Positions 1 through 14,000 of a stretch of 64,000 nt of DNA are shown piece after piece (position 1 is the stretch's first letter; each line of letters begins with the position of its first letter). The notes under the pieces were generated by a model. The model saw nothing but the letters and a program-made list of their open reading frames with translations, searched no databases and was not told where the DNA came from. The stretch lies in the NCBI RefSeq assembly GCF_022539665.2, contig NC_081337.1:10206679-10270678 (forward strand). The letters run 5' to 3'. Origin of the DNA: Daphnia carinata (taxonomy: Eukaryota; Arthropoda; Branchiopoda; Diplostraca; Daphniidae). The translations under genes were made by a program, and so were the position numbers.

Positions 1-1236
1 GTTTTGGCTGGAATTATAATGGGGCCACCAATATGCAGGAGCTACAACTAATCCTAGAAGAAAAATTTATGATAAGACGTCTGAAAAGCCAAGTCCTTTC
101 ACAGTTGCCATCTAAACAAAGGTATTGACATTATTTAAATTTCACACGTTTAGCTATGAATAGACAGTATTCGATTTCAGGCAAATGATAATACTTGATC
201 CTGGTTCCGTCAAACGTGATACGTCGGAAATGAATTCGTTAGCAAAGAATATGACAAATGAATTCGCCAGAGCACTGGAAAAGAGAGGCGCACTTTTATC
301 TTACTACTCAGAAACGGCGAAAGCCAAAAGCAAAGCTGTTTGGTACGCATCATAAAAAATAACCTTCGTGTATGCAAATTGACTTAAGTAACCATTCTTG
401 TTTATAGTGACTACATCGTAGACTTACTGGAGAACGGCAAGAAGTTTCTTTGTTTTGCTCATCACCAGGTTTTGTTGAACGATATTAGCCACTGCATCGA
501 ACAACAATCAAAAGAGTAATTAAATCAGTTAGCTTTCTTTAATTTCTTGTAGAACTAATATTTTATTACCGTGGTGATATTTTGATTAAAGGTATATTCG
601 AATTGACGGATCGGTCTCTTCCGACGACCGAAAGAAATTGTGTGATAATTTCCAACTGAAGGACAGTGTACGAGTTGCTGTGCTATCCATCACCGCCGCC
701 AATACAGGGTTAACGTTAACGTCAGCCAATCTAGTCGTCTTTGCTGAATTGTTTTGGAATCCTGGTGTATGTTACCAAATAGGTCAAAATTAGGTTATCT
801 TGTTTCATCTTTATGGGTTTCGTTTTATAGATTTTAACACAAGCTGAGGATCGAGCTCATCGCATTGGCCAACAGGATAGCGTAGTAGTTCAATATCTGG
901 TGGCCAAAGAAACTGCGGACGATTATCTTTGGCCGCTGGTTCAAAGCAAGCTGGATATTTTGAGCAAAGCCGGCCTCAGTAAAGACAATTTCATGAAGCG
1001 GATACGAGGCATCTTTCGGTAATCGCTCGACCAATTATTACTTTCTATTTATATGGCTTTATGTTTTGTTTGTTATATATTGAAATTTCTTTTTACAAAA
1101 GAATACCAAGGCTTCTGCTTCCGTTATTGACTTCTTGGAGGAATTATCGCAAGAGGATTTATCGGCAGTGAATGATGCTGAAAAACAAAATAGCAGTGTT
1201 GGCGAACCGGAGAACAAAAGATCCAAAACATACTAA
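1..1236 (+). CDS. SMARCAL1: SMARCAL1-like SWI/SNF annealing helicase, C-terminal part (5' truncated by window)
   Basis: Exons seen: 1-121, 181-342, 408-514, 592-766, 831-1018, then a coding-like block 1102-1236. The protein starts inside the ATPase core ([19 protein letters not shown], then SQLPSKQR) and continues through helicase motif V ([19 protein letters not shown], then AELFWNPG) and motif VI ([10 protein letters not shown]). This is the RecA-like lobe 2 of the SNF2 family, and the wording matches SMARCAL1, a nuclear ATPase that reanneals RPA-coated DNA at stalled forks. The first five exons join in phase with GT/AG sites. The last junction does not: exon 831-1018 leaves two bases (CG), but the coding-like 3' block needs phase 0, so joining at the AG at 1100-1101 gives an early stop. 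Reading straight on from exon 831 meets TAA at 1020-1022 after GIFR. The real end could be either. A poly(A) signal lies at 1400-1405. Confidence 0.88.
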
Positions 1237-1399
1237 GGCAAGTTCTTGTTAAATTCTTAACTTTTACTGGGCGTTTCTCGAAATTATTGGGGTCAGAGTT
1301 TGAAATTGAAATGAGAATATGTATTTTTTTGAATAATGTCACTTCCAAGTCCGTTTGCATGTATTCAATTAAGGCACAGACGTCAACAGCTTTTTTCAA

Positions 1400-1405
1400 A
1401 ATAAA
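1400..1405 (+). other. Poly(A) signal of the SMARCAL1-like gene
   Basis: AATAAA about 165 bases after the last coding-like block. The next 370 bases up to the actin stop codon are purine-rich filler (GA-repeats) with no gene that I can see; they probably hold both 3' UTRs of the convergent pair. Confidence 0.5.
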
Positions 1406-1773
1406 TGAAAGGGTTTAACAGAGAAACAGTATGGCATGAAGAGTCTTGGGATTAAGGAATAAAAGAGAACGGCCAATTAATTGACTTCAGAAGTGAAAAT
1501 AGGTGGGCGGGTGTTTTAGCTGAGTTTCAAAACTAGGCAAAGAGAAGGAAAACCCATCATCAATCAATAATTCTTGCAAAAAAGAAGTGTCGATAGAGAC
1601 AGAGAGTAAATAAATAAGAACTGGGAAGTGAAATGTCAAGAGAGACAGAAGAGAATGAAAGAGAGAGAGAAAGATGGAAGAAAAGACGAAGAAGAGAAGA
1701 ATAAAAATTGAAAAGAATTGGGACGATAGGAGTCGAAAACGAGTCTCTCCCCCATCGGAAAGCGCTAGATGAT

Positions 1774-3910
<2,137 letters not shown>

Positions 3911-4780
3911 TTAAGTCTGGGGGTGCGAGTGAACCGAAAAAACTGCAAAACAGAAAAATAGAACAAAAGTACAGACAAGTTAGATCGATAACGAAAAACA
4001 TAAACGCAAAGTTTCTTCTTTCCTAAAGCTTTAACGAGTACTAGGTCAAGATTTTCTAGAGCTTCTTCTCTTTTTTTTTTAGGCATTCGTCGGCTGAACT
4101 GTTGGTCTTGTTTTTCCTTACTAGTTCTGAAACACTTGTACTTGTCTATCGATAAATCACGATGGGAATTTAGAAATGGGCGATAAAGATAAGACCAAAA
4201 CTTTTGCCATTTTTCCATTTCTTTTTTTTTTTTTTGCAATGCGGAAATTAAGAGAAAAAAAAAAGAAGGGTCGAAACGTGAGTTTGCATCAGAATGGCCT
4301 TCCGTTTAGAATATGGTAGGAATCAAAAAAAGGAAAGAACGTAAATTTGACTGTATATGGACGAGAGCCACACTTTGCTTTCTAGTTTGAGACTTGTGAT
4401 CGTTTCCAGATGCTCACTCACGTATCCAGCGCTTCGGAAATGTACGACTGGACACTCAAAAGTTGAAATAGTAGAATCTATGTGAGCAATGGCAAAAAAA
4501 AAAGAAAGAAGAGAAATTGAAAATAGTAAAACTAAAAATAATAATTATTTTTAATAATTATTATTATTAAAGAATCCCTATTCCTTTAGTGCGATTAAAT
4601 TCGAATTGATTTGAAATGAAACCACTGGTGCCGCTAAAACTTGCTGAACACTATTTTTTTTTTTGGGGGGGGGGGGGAATGGGTGGGTTTTTCCGCTTTC
4701 ACTAGTAAAACTTTTAATTATGCACCACGCCGTGTAACGCAAATACGTAAGGGAAGAAGCTGGACAAGAGAGTATATTAC

Positions 4781-4860
4781 CAGGTACGAATGCTCTGTGG
4801 AGCTACCCAACTGGGGACGGTCTGGTGTACTGACAACTCGGAACTGCTCCTCTTATAAAG
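4781..4860 (-). promoter_or_regulatory. Actin core promoter and non-coding first exon
   Basis: On the minus strand a TATA box (CTTTATAAG, 4860-4852) is followed about 26 bases later by TCAGT (4833-4829), the arthropod initiator, which puts the start site near 4831. The short 5' UTR exon ends at 4781 with a donor (CCTG|GTAATA). A matching acceptor (CCCCCAG) lies at 3917-3918, fifteen bases upstream of the ATG. TATA plus Inr at the expected spacing, plus an intron before the ATG, is the usual layout of animal actin genes. No CArG box matching the full consensus was found; CCATATATTG at 5137 is one base off. Confidence 0.7.
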
Positions 4861-4861
4861 G

Positions 4862-7600
4862 GCTTGGGAGTGGCCAAGGGTGGTGGTCCGCCGGCCTCCA
4901 GACGACGTAGTGGAGTAGGCAAAAGAGAGGGAGGAGGGTGGTGAAATGACGAAAGTAGAGAGAAGAAAAGAGAAATAGAGAGAGGGAAAAAGGAGAGAGA
5001 GAGAGGAGCGCTTCAAGACGAAAATATCTCTCGCTTCTTTCGACTGGCTAGGAAGAGATCCCGCGACTTTTTACTATACGCACACACGAGGACCAAACAT
5101 GGCCTTTTACATCCCCCCTCATCGTTCGGAACCTATTCCCTCGCCATATATTGAGCTTTCGTCGCTCAAAGTACAGCCCTAGGGAACACGATAATTTTTC
5201 ATTATCAAATTCCCGATTTTTCAGAGCACTAATTGCCTCGATCTGTTAGTTAATTAGGCCGATTCAGTGAAATTCCATAGTCCTTGTCGCAACTCAACTT
5301 GCACCTGATATGATTGCGATCCTCGCTTGATTGCTAACATTGTTTCCCTTTATCTTGAAGCAATCATTTTCGTTTCAATTTATGCACTTTTTTTTTTTAA
5401 TCTTCACTCTCTATTAACCTTATCTCCTATGAACATGAAGAACATTTTCTATTTGCTCTCGAGGAGGCCAAATCATAATGAAAATATTTTGACTAGTAAG
5501 AGGTCATTAGCTGAATAAGTGGACTCGTAGCGTTGCTGGATCCTAGACCGACCATTTAAGGGTTGAGCGTGCGACTAAACTTGTTTGTTAATCAAATTGA
5601 ATTTCCACTGACCTTAGATAATACTAGAGGAATTTCGTTGAATTTTTCGGTCTCCTTATTTTCACAAAAATCCTCTAGGAAGTAACAGGCGAATGAATGG
5701 TTGCCGTGACCATAAATGGCGAGGGACGCCGTTTGGACTCCGGCGGCGTCACGACGCGTGGGGTGGGATGGACGTGGACCGGGTGGAGAAGGCGGAGAGA
5801 GAAGCGCGGAGTGAGAGATCAAACCGTAGGGGAGGAGATGCAACTTTTTCTTTCTCCTCTTCTCTTCCATTTTCTGTGATCCGTTATTTTTTTTGTCTTC
5901 TGGCGCCATTTTCAAAAATATTTAGGTTTTCTTGATTTCATTCGTTTACATTAGGAGACACCACTCCATCCTACGCTCTCACAAGCGCTAGAGTTTACGT
6001 AATCTTGAATTCTACATCTCCACTCGAAATCTTGTGCTGAATGTTTGAAACTATTGTCCAGCAGCCACACGGCGTAGAACCGGTCAAATTCTGCTGGGTT
6101 CTACAGTTGGCCGTCTGTTGTCTAAACGTAATTTCAAACCACAAAAAGTTCTAAAAATGAAGTAGTTGATACACACTTCCAACATGGTTTGTTTCAAAGC
6201 ATCACGTCACAGGATAGAGAGAACGAAACGCGAAGAGAAAGAGAGAGAGGGGGGCCATGCAGCTTGATTTGGTGGGGCCTATGTTTAAACGCAGTCGCTC
6301 CCAACTTTGGAGCGGGGTTAAAATTAGAACTTTTCTAACCGAAAATGCCCAGCAACACACACCGCACATGCAAGGCATACGTACACACAGACATAGCCAC
6401 TCACACACACATAGAAGGGCACCCATTGGGATGTTGCCCATATGTGGTAAAAACCCTCTATTAAACCCCTTGATTCTCATAATCTTTCAGAATAGATTTC
6501 GAGTGAGATGTTGATGCGCTTTTTTTTTATCCACAATTTACGCGGTCATTGTATTGTCCGATGATGTAAAGATCGCCTCTTCGTTAAATTGTAGGCGTGT
6601 TGCGATAATGCGTATGCTTCATCCGTTGGATGTTTGGAATCTATAGGGCAACCATAGAAACGACCTGACAATTTATCGCGGAAGTTGTTACTGTTTCTAT
6701 TTATGCAGCAAGTCTTTCTCCTGCCTACTACTACTTGGCACCGATCGAGCTTCTCCCGTTTTCTTTTCTGTAATTCTGAGAGATCCAGCAATCACTATCG
6801 GGCTTTTCACATCTTGAATATGAAAGTAACGTGTTTCCGGCTAGAGTCATTGTTGTTACAGTCGTGTTCGACACTTAATCTCTACAAGAAAAATGACTAC
6901 ACGATACGCTTAATCTGTTCGCCGTCGAGCATGAGTTGGGAAATTAGAGTATTGTAATGATGGCAAATAAGCTTAGGTGACCAGACAGACTGCCCCTGCC
7001 ACCCGCCCACCTCTCCTCGCCATATACTCCGCAGCGTGAAACAAGGCCGTTGAGAATAGACTGAGCATCAGACACCCGGTAGGGCGACCGAAACAGGCAA
7101 CATCCCAAAGACAGCATCCAGAGGAAAGCACTGCCACCATGTCTGTTCCTCGTACCAGAAATAACACGAACTAGATAGCTAGCTAGGGTAGCCGAATCGA
7201 GGTCAATTTTTTGATGTGTCAAGAATGGAGCTCCATGATGGAAATTCTTGATTGACGCTTAATTTTGTATTTTAAACATTGAATCGTAAAAATAGGGTCT
7301 TTGATATTGCCCAACTGCAGCTCGCTATTCGTCGACAAGGTAGCCGCAATAAAAAGGAATGTTTGATTTTGAAATTAAAATTTTTACTACTAAAATCATG
7401 TGCAATTCAATTACATGGATTTGGACAAACACGTAGATAACAAGCTGCTACACAATTCCGCGGGCATTTTGTAGTTGTAGCCCGATATACCTAGAAACTG
7501 TGAGAACTCGCGAGCATGACTAAATATAGGTGCGACACCGGGTCTAATGCCTTATAAGCATGCTGTCTCAAACCGCGCAGCGGTAAAGGCAGTGGGAATC
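4862..7600. other. Gap between actin promoter and PIGA 3' end; no gene recognised
   Basis: Moderately AT-rich DNA with short open frames on both strands but no domain, no consistent exon chain and no codon bias that I can defend. GA-rich and CA-rich low-complexity patches occur at 4920-5010 and 6355-6420. The left part probably contains actin upstream control DNA. Confidence 0.5.
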
Positions 7601-7601
7601 T

Positions 7602-9535
7602 TTAAGGTGTTTGTGTTTGTTTGTTGTTTCTGACGCAAAGGTTCGTAGCTTTAACGTTTTTTTTCCATCCATTATAGTCTGGCGCGATGTCGATCAAATG
7701 ACGCGGGTAAAACCACTCGAAGAACTGCAGTAGTATGTGGCATATAGTAAAGATCAGGACGAAAAAAGGGCCAGAGACGGGTCCACAGGTTCGATATCTA
7801 CTTATTAGGAAGAATAAAAGAGAACCCTTTAGTTACAATCCACAATTTATCGGCTGAAGATGTGTGTAGGCTTTACTCGTACCTGCGTAGCAATTTTCCA
7901 ACCGAAGAATTTGGTTGCTTTTTCACATTATCGTAAACTAGTTGCGTCCGCGTAGCAATGTCGAGCCAGTTGTAGGTGCGATGAATGAACTGATGACACG
8001 CCGATGGAGACATACAAGTTCCTTTCAGGTGGGAGTCGATGGCGTCATCCAAAGCCGAAACGATTGCTAAAAATAAATGGGTAATGAAGATGTCATTTCG
8101 CCTTCGTTTGCAAATTGGTTTTGTTTACCGTTGACGTTGGGTTGCGCCATACGAATCATTTCTGGTGGAAGGACTTCAGGAATACCACCAACTTTTGTGC
8201 TAACCACCTGCAAACTAGAATATTTTACCAGTTAGGTCATATCAGCGACATGTTTTCATTTTGAAAACTAACCCGCATGCTGCAGCTTCAACGATAGCTA
8301 TGCAGTAAGCTTCGGTTAATGATGTGTTTAAGAAAATATGACCTTGCAGCAGCGTCTCGTGCACTTCAGATTGGTCCAGTGCCCCAAGTAAGGACACTCT
8401 TTCATGTAAAGCTTCTTTTTCACGGACCTGTTCAAGTACAATCCTCTTTGGTCCATCGCCGCCAATCAGAAAGTGAACCTGATATACGATTTGCATAATA
8501 CCGAAAAAGTAAGAAGCGAGAATTGCGTGAAATTACCTTAGGATATTTTTTACAAATAATAGGAATTACGGAGGCCAGCAAATCAATACCTTTTCTGTAG
8601 ACTAGTCGGCTTAAAGCCACTATTGTTACTGGAATGTAAAGACCATTTTTAAGAAATTTGTTTGAGATTGTATTAACTATCAAAGGGAACATACTTTTAC
8701 GTTTATCCCTTTTTGATACATCTGGTTTAAATAGTGTTGTGTCTGTTGCATTTGGTATCACTGATACATAATTAGCAGGTACCTTTGCTCTTAAAACTGT
8801 GTTTTCTTTCCTGGGGGTATAAAGAATAGGATGTTAAGAACACTGAATGAGTTTGGTGACTTAATTATTTACCCTGTATGTGAAACACAGATGCAGTGGT
8901 TAATACCTGACAATGTGATTTCAAGAAGTTTGTTTGTTAGGATTGCAGATACATCAGCAAACCCATATAAGGAATGATCAGTGAAAACAGCCTACAATCA
9001 ACATGGAAAAGAGCATTTAGTTCGTTTCATATCTAGAGGTATGTATATTTGTAAATTACCTTAAGACCTAATAACCTAGCAATTAAAATACCCTCATGTG
9101 CTAAGGTTGAAAAGGCAGAATGTCCATGAACAATTTCAATGCATTCCCTGATGAAAATGTTGCGGAAAATGGACAAGGAAGCAAAGAGAGTTGGAAGAAC
9201 GACTTGATCATGCATAGTTTTGACAGGAAGGTAATATACCTGTAAAAAAAATTTAACAAAAATATAACAAAATTTTAAATAGTAATTTTTGTTAGTACTT
9301 TAAGGCCATTCGTCATATAGCGTACTCCGACCCGGTTTCCGTAAGAATGAGTGATGACAACAACTTTGTGCCCGAGCTTTATCAGACATTGTGAGAGATT
9401 GAAAATGTGGGACTCAACTCCTCCCAAGTTTGGATAAAAGAAATCTGAGACCATGCTGTCAATTTAAGAATTGGAATTAGAGTATGAAGGAATTTTTTTA
9501 AGTCCAGAAATTGTTTACCATATCACATGTCTCAT
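7602..9535 (-). CDS. PIGA: PIG-A, catalytic subunit of GPI-GlcNAc transferase, complete
   Basis: Ten exons on the minus strand: 9535-9519, 9455-9299, 9239-9060, 8991-8873, 8810-8701, 8628-8537, 8478-8273, 8214-8129, 8066-7883, 7800-7602. They total 1350 bases (449 residues) and all phases fit. The N-terminus reads [18 protein letters not shown], followed by [16 protein letters not shown] and [20 protein letters not shown]. The glycosyltransferase-4 core has [10 protein letters not shown] and the EX7E motif [12 protein letters not shown]. The C-terminus has one membrane segment ([18 protein letters not shown]) and a short tail, as in PIG-A. The enzyme sits at the ER membrane and transfers GlcNAc from UDP-GlcNAc to phosphatidylinositol, the first step of GPI-anchor synthesis. 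The first coding exon is only 17 bases, but its splice (ATATG|GT, CAG|CATGG) makes the conserved ICMVSDFF junction, which supports it. Confidence 0.97.
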
Positions 9536-11026
9536 TTTGAGTTTTTGACAGAAAAAGAATCAAAACAAAAGGAATAGCAGCCTCTTCTGACCAGGTGCTT
9601 CTGCGCTCGGGAAATTAGCGTAAAAAACGGAAAATGGGAAATTGGAATCCTGACTATAACCAAATCTAGTCGAACTAGATAGAGTGATATTTTTAAAGTA
9701 AGTGATGACTTAATGATTATATTATTTATCATAATTTAAAAAATTTGCATTAGCTCGAAAACCAATCGTTCGAGTAGTATAATTAAGTTTATTTCTTCGT
9801 AGTATAACGTGTAACTGCAGGGAAGTAAACCCCATCTTCTAGGAAGTTGATGCTTTTTAGAGGCTAGCCATGAAATTTGTGGAATACTTTTTGACGGTCG
9901 TTCCCTTATTCAATAGTAAATGCGACAAAAGGGTAGGAGTCCTTGATATGTGGTATACAAGTCCTTGAAAAAACCCCAAAATCCTTCGAGTTCGTGTGGG
10001 TAGAATATTCTATTTTCTATGATATGGGTTAAGCCGAGAAAGAGATTCAGTGGTCTTCTCTATATTGATACTAAGTGCCCAGTAGTTTCCTACACCGTTG
10101 AACCCTTATGCTCGTCATGGATGTGTGACATGAAGGAGTAAAATAAAGATGAGCTGCGAGTGGGTGGGACAAAATTTAGAGTGGGTCCATCCTTAAAAAG
10201 AAAAGAAACATACAAGTGATGAATATAAAGGGAGAAAGACAATGGGAACGGAATGAACGAGCCTGTGGCGGTTTTGTAGATATCCTCAGTAATACTCTTA
10301 CTGCCCTGGTCAAACGCGGCCTGCACTTCGTCCGTGCAAGGTGGCTGTTGATATCGTTCTAGTGTTCTGTGTGCAGCTTCTGACTGTTCGTTCATGTGGG
10401 ACGCATCGTGACATTAGTGCTATGCGCTTAAAGTGTATGAAACAACGTCGCCATAATTTGGCTAGATTGGTAAATCTTTTGATTCAATTTTAACGGGTAA
10501 ATCAATGGCTGGGAAACAGTAAAATCTGTTTGAAGGTCGTCGGCCGAAATTTTTCGTGTGACGTTTACAAATTACCAAAGCACCAATTACAACCCTCGAA
10601 AGGGTGTGTAATAAAACGTGTTTACTAATTGAAAGCTTGTATCAGATACCAGCTAATGTGGACTTCTTTACTTAGAAAGAACAACTAGGTCATGATCAGC
10701 CAGCATCCTTTTTGTTCCTTTTCGTACATTAACAAATCGGAAAGAGAAACCGTTAGCAACATGCTAGTCTTGGCCCTTACCTTTCACTCGGCGCCACCTT
10801 AACGAACGCATACAGATGAGAGAACAAGATTGAGCGGTGCAAAAAGAAATGTTGTTATGATGCCATACATTTATCAGTTTCACCTTGGAATTTTACAGGA
10901 TCGTCGACCAATACGTTACTGTCTGTTGTTGAAATCGAGTCCGTTTTCCTTTATGTAACACAGTGCTCCATCTTCTAATAGTTTGTACGACGGAGGCTTG
11001 AATCCAGGGAACAGCATAAGGACGAC
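9536..11026. promoter_or_regulatory. Head-to-head intergenic region between PIGA and the anoctamin
   Basis: About 1.5 kb separates two divergent genes, so both 5' UTRs and promoters should lie here. I see no TATA box at a convincing distance from either start codon. An open minus-strand stretch at 10395-10240 (starting MNEQSEAAHRTLERY) has coding-like composition but no paired splice sites and no known domain. Confidence 0.4.
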
Positions 11027-14000
11027 ATGGGTCAAACGTCAAGCCAACCGCCAAACACTGGAGAAGGGCCGAATCCCTCGACGGACCCATCGGATAAAAA
11101 CGTGGAAGCAGTCGCGTTCCGAAGACTTGACCGTGCGAGTCATAAGGATGCCCAAGACACGGTGACACATTAAAGATTTCTGTTTCTATTTCTCCCTCTT
11201 TTTCGGTTCTTTTGCGTCGCTTTCTATTCTGTTGATAATTAATCCTGCAGTTTCTCAGGACTAATAACGACACGTTGCCCTTAATGGCGTATTTATTTGT
11301 AATCGACTTGCACTGCAGCTCGGCGTGAAAGACTGACATTTTAACAGCCGAAGGCGATTTACACTTCAATACGTTTTTGTTATCCACGAAGGCAAACAGT
11401 TTGAAACAATAACGCGTTGCTCTTGTGTAATGTAGCCAGCTGTTTCCGCTTGCTGAGCAGTAAAACATAGTGTTTGGCATAAGTGTTAGCAACAAAACTT
11501 TCAAAATTTTGATAACGCATTCAGATTGACATTTAACGATAAAGCAATACCGGTTCTTTACTTTTTCTTTCTTTTATTATATCCTGTTATTTTCTATTCT
11601 CTTGTTTTCTTTTAAATTGGTTAAATAATTGTTGTTCTTCCTGTGGTTCACACAATTTATTCGCAATATATTTTGGTTTTGCCTTGCAGCATATTGTCGT
11701 TGAACCGCCTCCGGAAGTGCAAGACGAATGTTCCAGGAACGGTAAACAAGTTAAGCATCCAAAATCTATTGGTACTTACTTCCGCGATGGCCGGAGAAAG
11801 ATAGACTATGTCCTAGTCCATGAAGAAGTCAGTCTGGCACCTAGCCGAAACAGAAATCACAACACAACAATCCAGTCATCGTTGCCCTTGCCTTTTCGTC
11901 CGGAAGAGAAATCGCTACAGGGTGGAATGCGGCCGACGCTGTTGACGTCAACAACACATCAGAACACACCAAAGCAGAACCGGAAGATAGACATCAGAAA
12001 AACATTTATAGATAAACTCAAATCACAAGGAATAGAAATCGAAGAGGTTTGTTATTTTATTTCTTCCTTTTCACTTCATCACTTTCCTTTTGAAAGAAAG
12101 CTATTCTTTAGAATATTCTTAAAAGTACTTCAGTCGTTGTTATTAATAAGGATAGAAGCGGATCGTGAGTTGTTCAAGTGATTGCGTGAGCTAGAATTTT
12201 GCCTGCCGGAAAGTTCAAATCCGTGTTTTAAACGTGGATGGTATTTGACAATTGAAACGAAGGACAAGTCACGCTCAGCAATTGGCAACTCAATCTCTCC
12301 ACTGTTGGGTTTCTTTTTCACGATGCCATAAAGTGTGTCAAATGATGATGGAAGATCTTAAAAGCCAACTCCTGCTTTTGATAGAAAATTGAATTAATGT
12401 AATGTTTTATTTATTTGTACATATAGGAATTCGCTGAAGGGAAAAGAGCAAATGTCAGATTTATCAAATTGCACGCCCCTTTTCCGGTACGACAAACAGT
12501 TTATCGATTCTGTGTAAAAATCAAATGTAAAATGTATGTTTATCTCGCTTTTTAGTTACTTGCTCATTGGGCGGAGGAACTTGGATTTCGTGCAAGAATT
12601 TTGGTAATTATTTAAAACAAACAAAGTTCAAGAAGAAAAGAATTAGATTTGGTACGACGCCATTGTTTTGATTTAGTGCCAGGCCAAGGCCGATGAGGAT
12701 AATTGGTCTGCCAGACTTTTTAAATCCTTGAGGCTACCCAACTGTTTTGCACAGGAAATCCCAGGTGATCCGCCTAAAGTTTGCTGTACGTACCCATTCC
12801 GGCGGTCGAAAATCGCAACGTATGCACGGCTTTTTATTCAAATGAATTCAAGCAAACCTAACTGATCGATTACGCTTGACAGTTTGTTGGGCAATCTTGA
12901 TAGCGAGTCTTACTTTACGTCAACGGAGCGCAGCCGAATCGTTAACGAGATTTTGGCCAGGACAACATATGGCGACCGACGTAAAGGCGAAGTTGGCATT
13001 GAACGATTGTTGAAGGAGGGCGTCTATACAGCCTCTTATCCACTGCATGAGGTCATTACGTTTTGCGTCTTTAAGTACCTAAATATAATAACATCTTGGC
13101 TATCATTACTATTTTAGGGTTGTTTTCAGCGAAAGGTAAATGGAAATGAAGACCAAGAGAAGTTGAATCCTCGCCAGATTTTACACGGATACTGGGCACG
13201 CTGGTCCAAGTGGTCCAAGTATCAGCCACTGGATAATGTTCGCGAGTACTTTGGCGAGAAAATTGCTTTCTATTTCGCATGGCTAGGCTTCTATACTGGC
13301 TGGCTCATTCCACCATCGATCGTTGGTGTGTTGATCTTTGTATACGGTCTGCTAACTGTAGACGAGGATCCTGCCTCAAGCCAAGTATGTCATAGCATTG
13401 GTCAATACCCCATGTGTCCGCTTTGCGAAGAGAGTCAAGGATGTCATCAGTGGGATCTAAGTGACGTGTGCACCTACTCCAAGTTATCTTACCTTTTCGA
13501 TCATCCGGGAACTGTCGCCTTCGCCATCTTTGTCTCATTTTGGGGTAAGACCATAATTTATTAGTGCAAGTCTTTAAAAGTCTTTACGGCAAAGCTGAAT
13601 TTTCTTTTTTTTTTGTAGCTGTCACATTCTTGGAATACTGGAAAAGATACAGCGCCCGTCTAGCTCATCGTTGGGATGTAGTAGATGTTGAACGAGAAGA
13701 AATACGCCCTCGTCCAGAATTCGCTTTGAAGGTACTTCTACTACAAAAACTGTGCCAGTTAATGAATAATTGAAGGTTAAGTCGGGAGAATAGTGAAGTC
13801 TGTGTAGGTTACCGAAATCTGGATTCAAAGCAGTTTTTCTAATTGATGTTTTTAAATGCGAAATCGCTTCAGGCTCCGTCTATTGCAACAAATCCCGTTA
13901 CTGGCATAGCCGAACCAGCCTTTCCCCATTCAGTCAGGCGAAAGCGGATAATGGCCGGCGTCTGTTTCGTTTTCTTGATGGTACGGCAACTGTTTGTCTA

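Noticed and set aside
10240-10395. Minus-strand open stretch starting MNEQSEAAHRTLERY
   Set aside because: Coding-like composition but no donor, no partner exon and no recognised domain in the PIGA-anoctamin gap.
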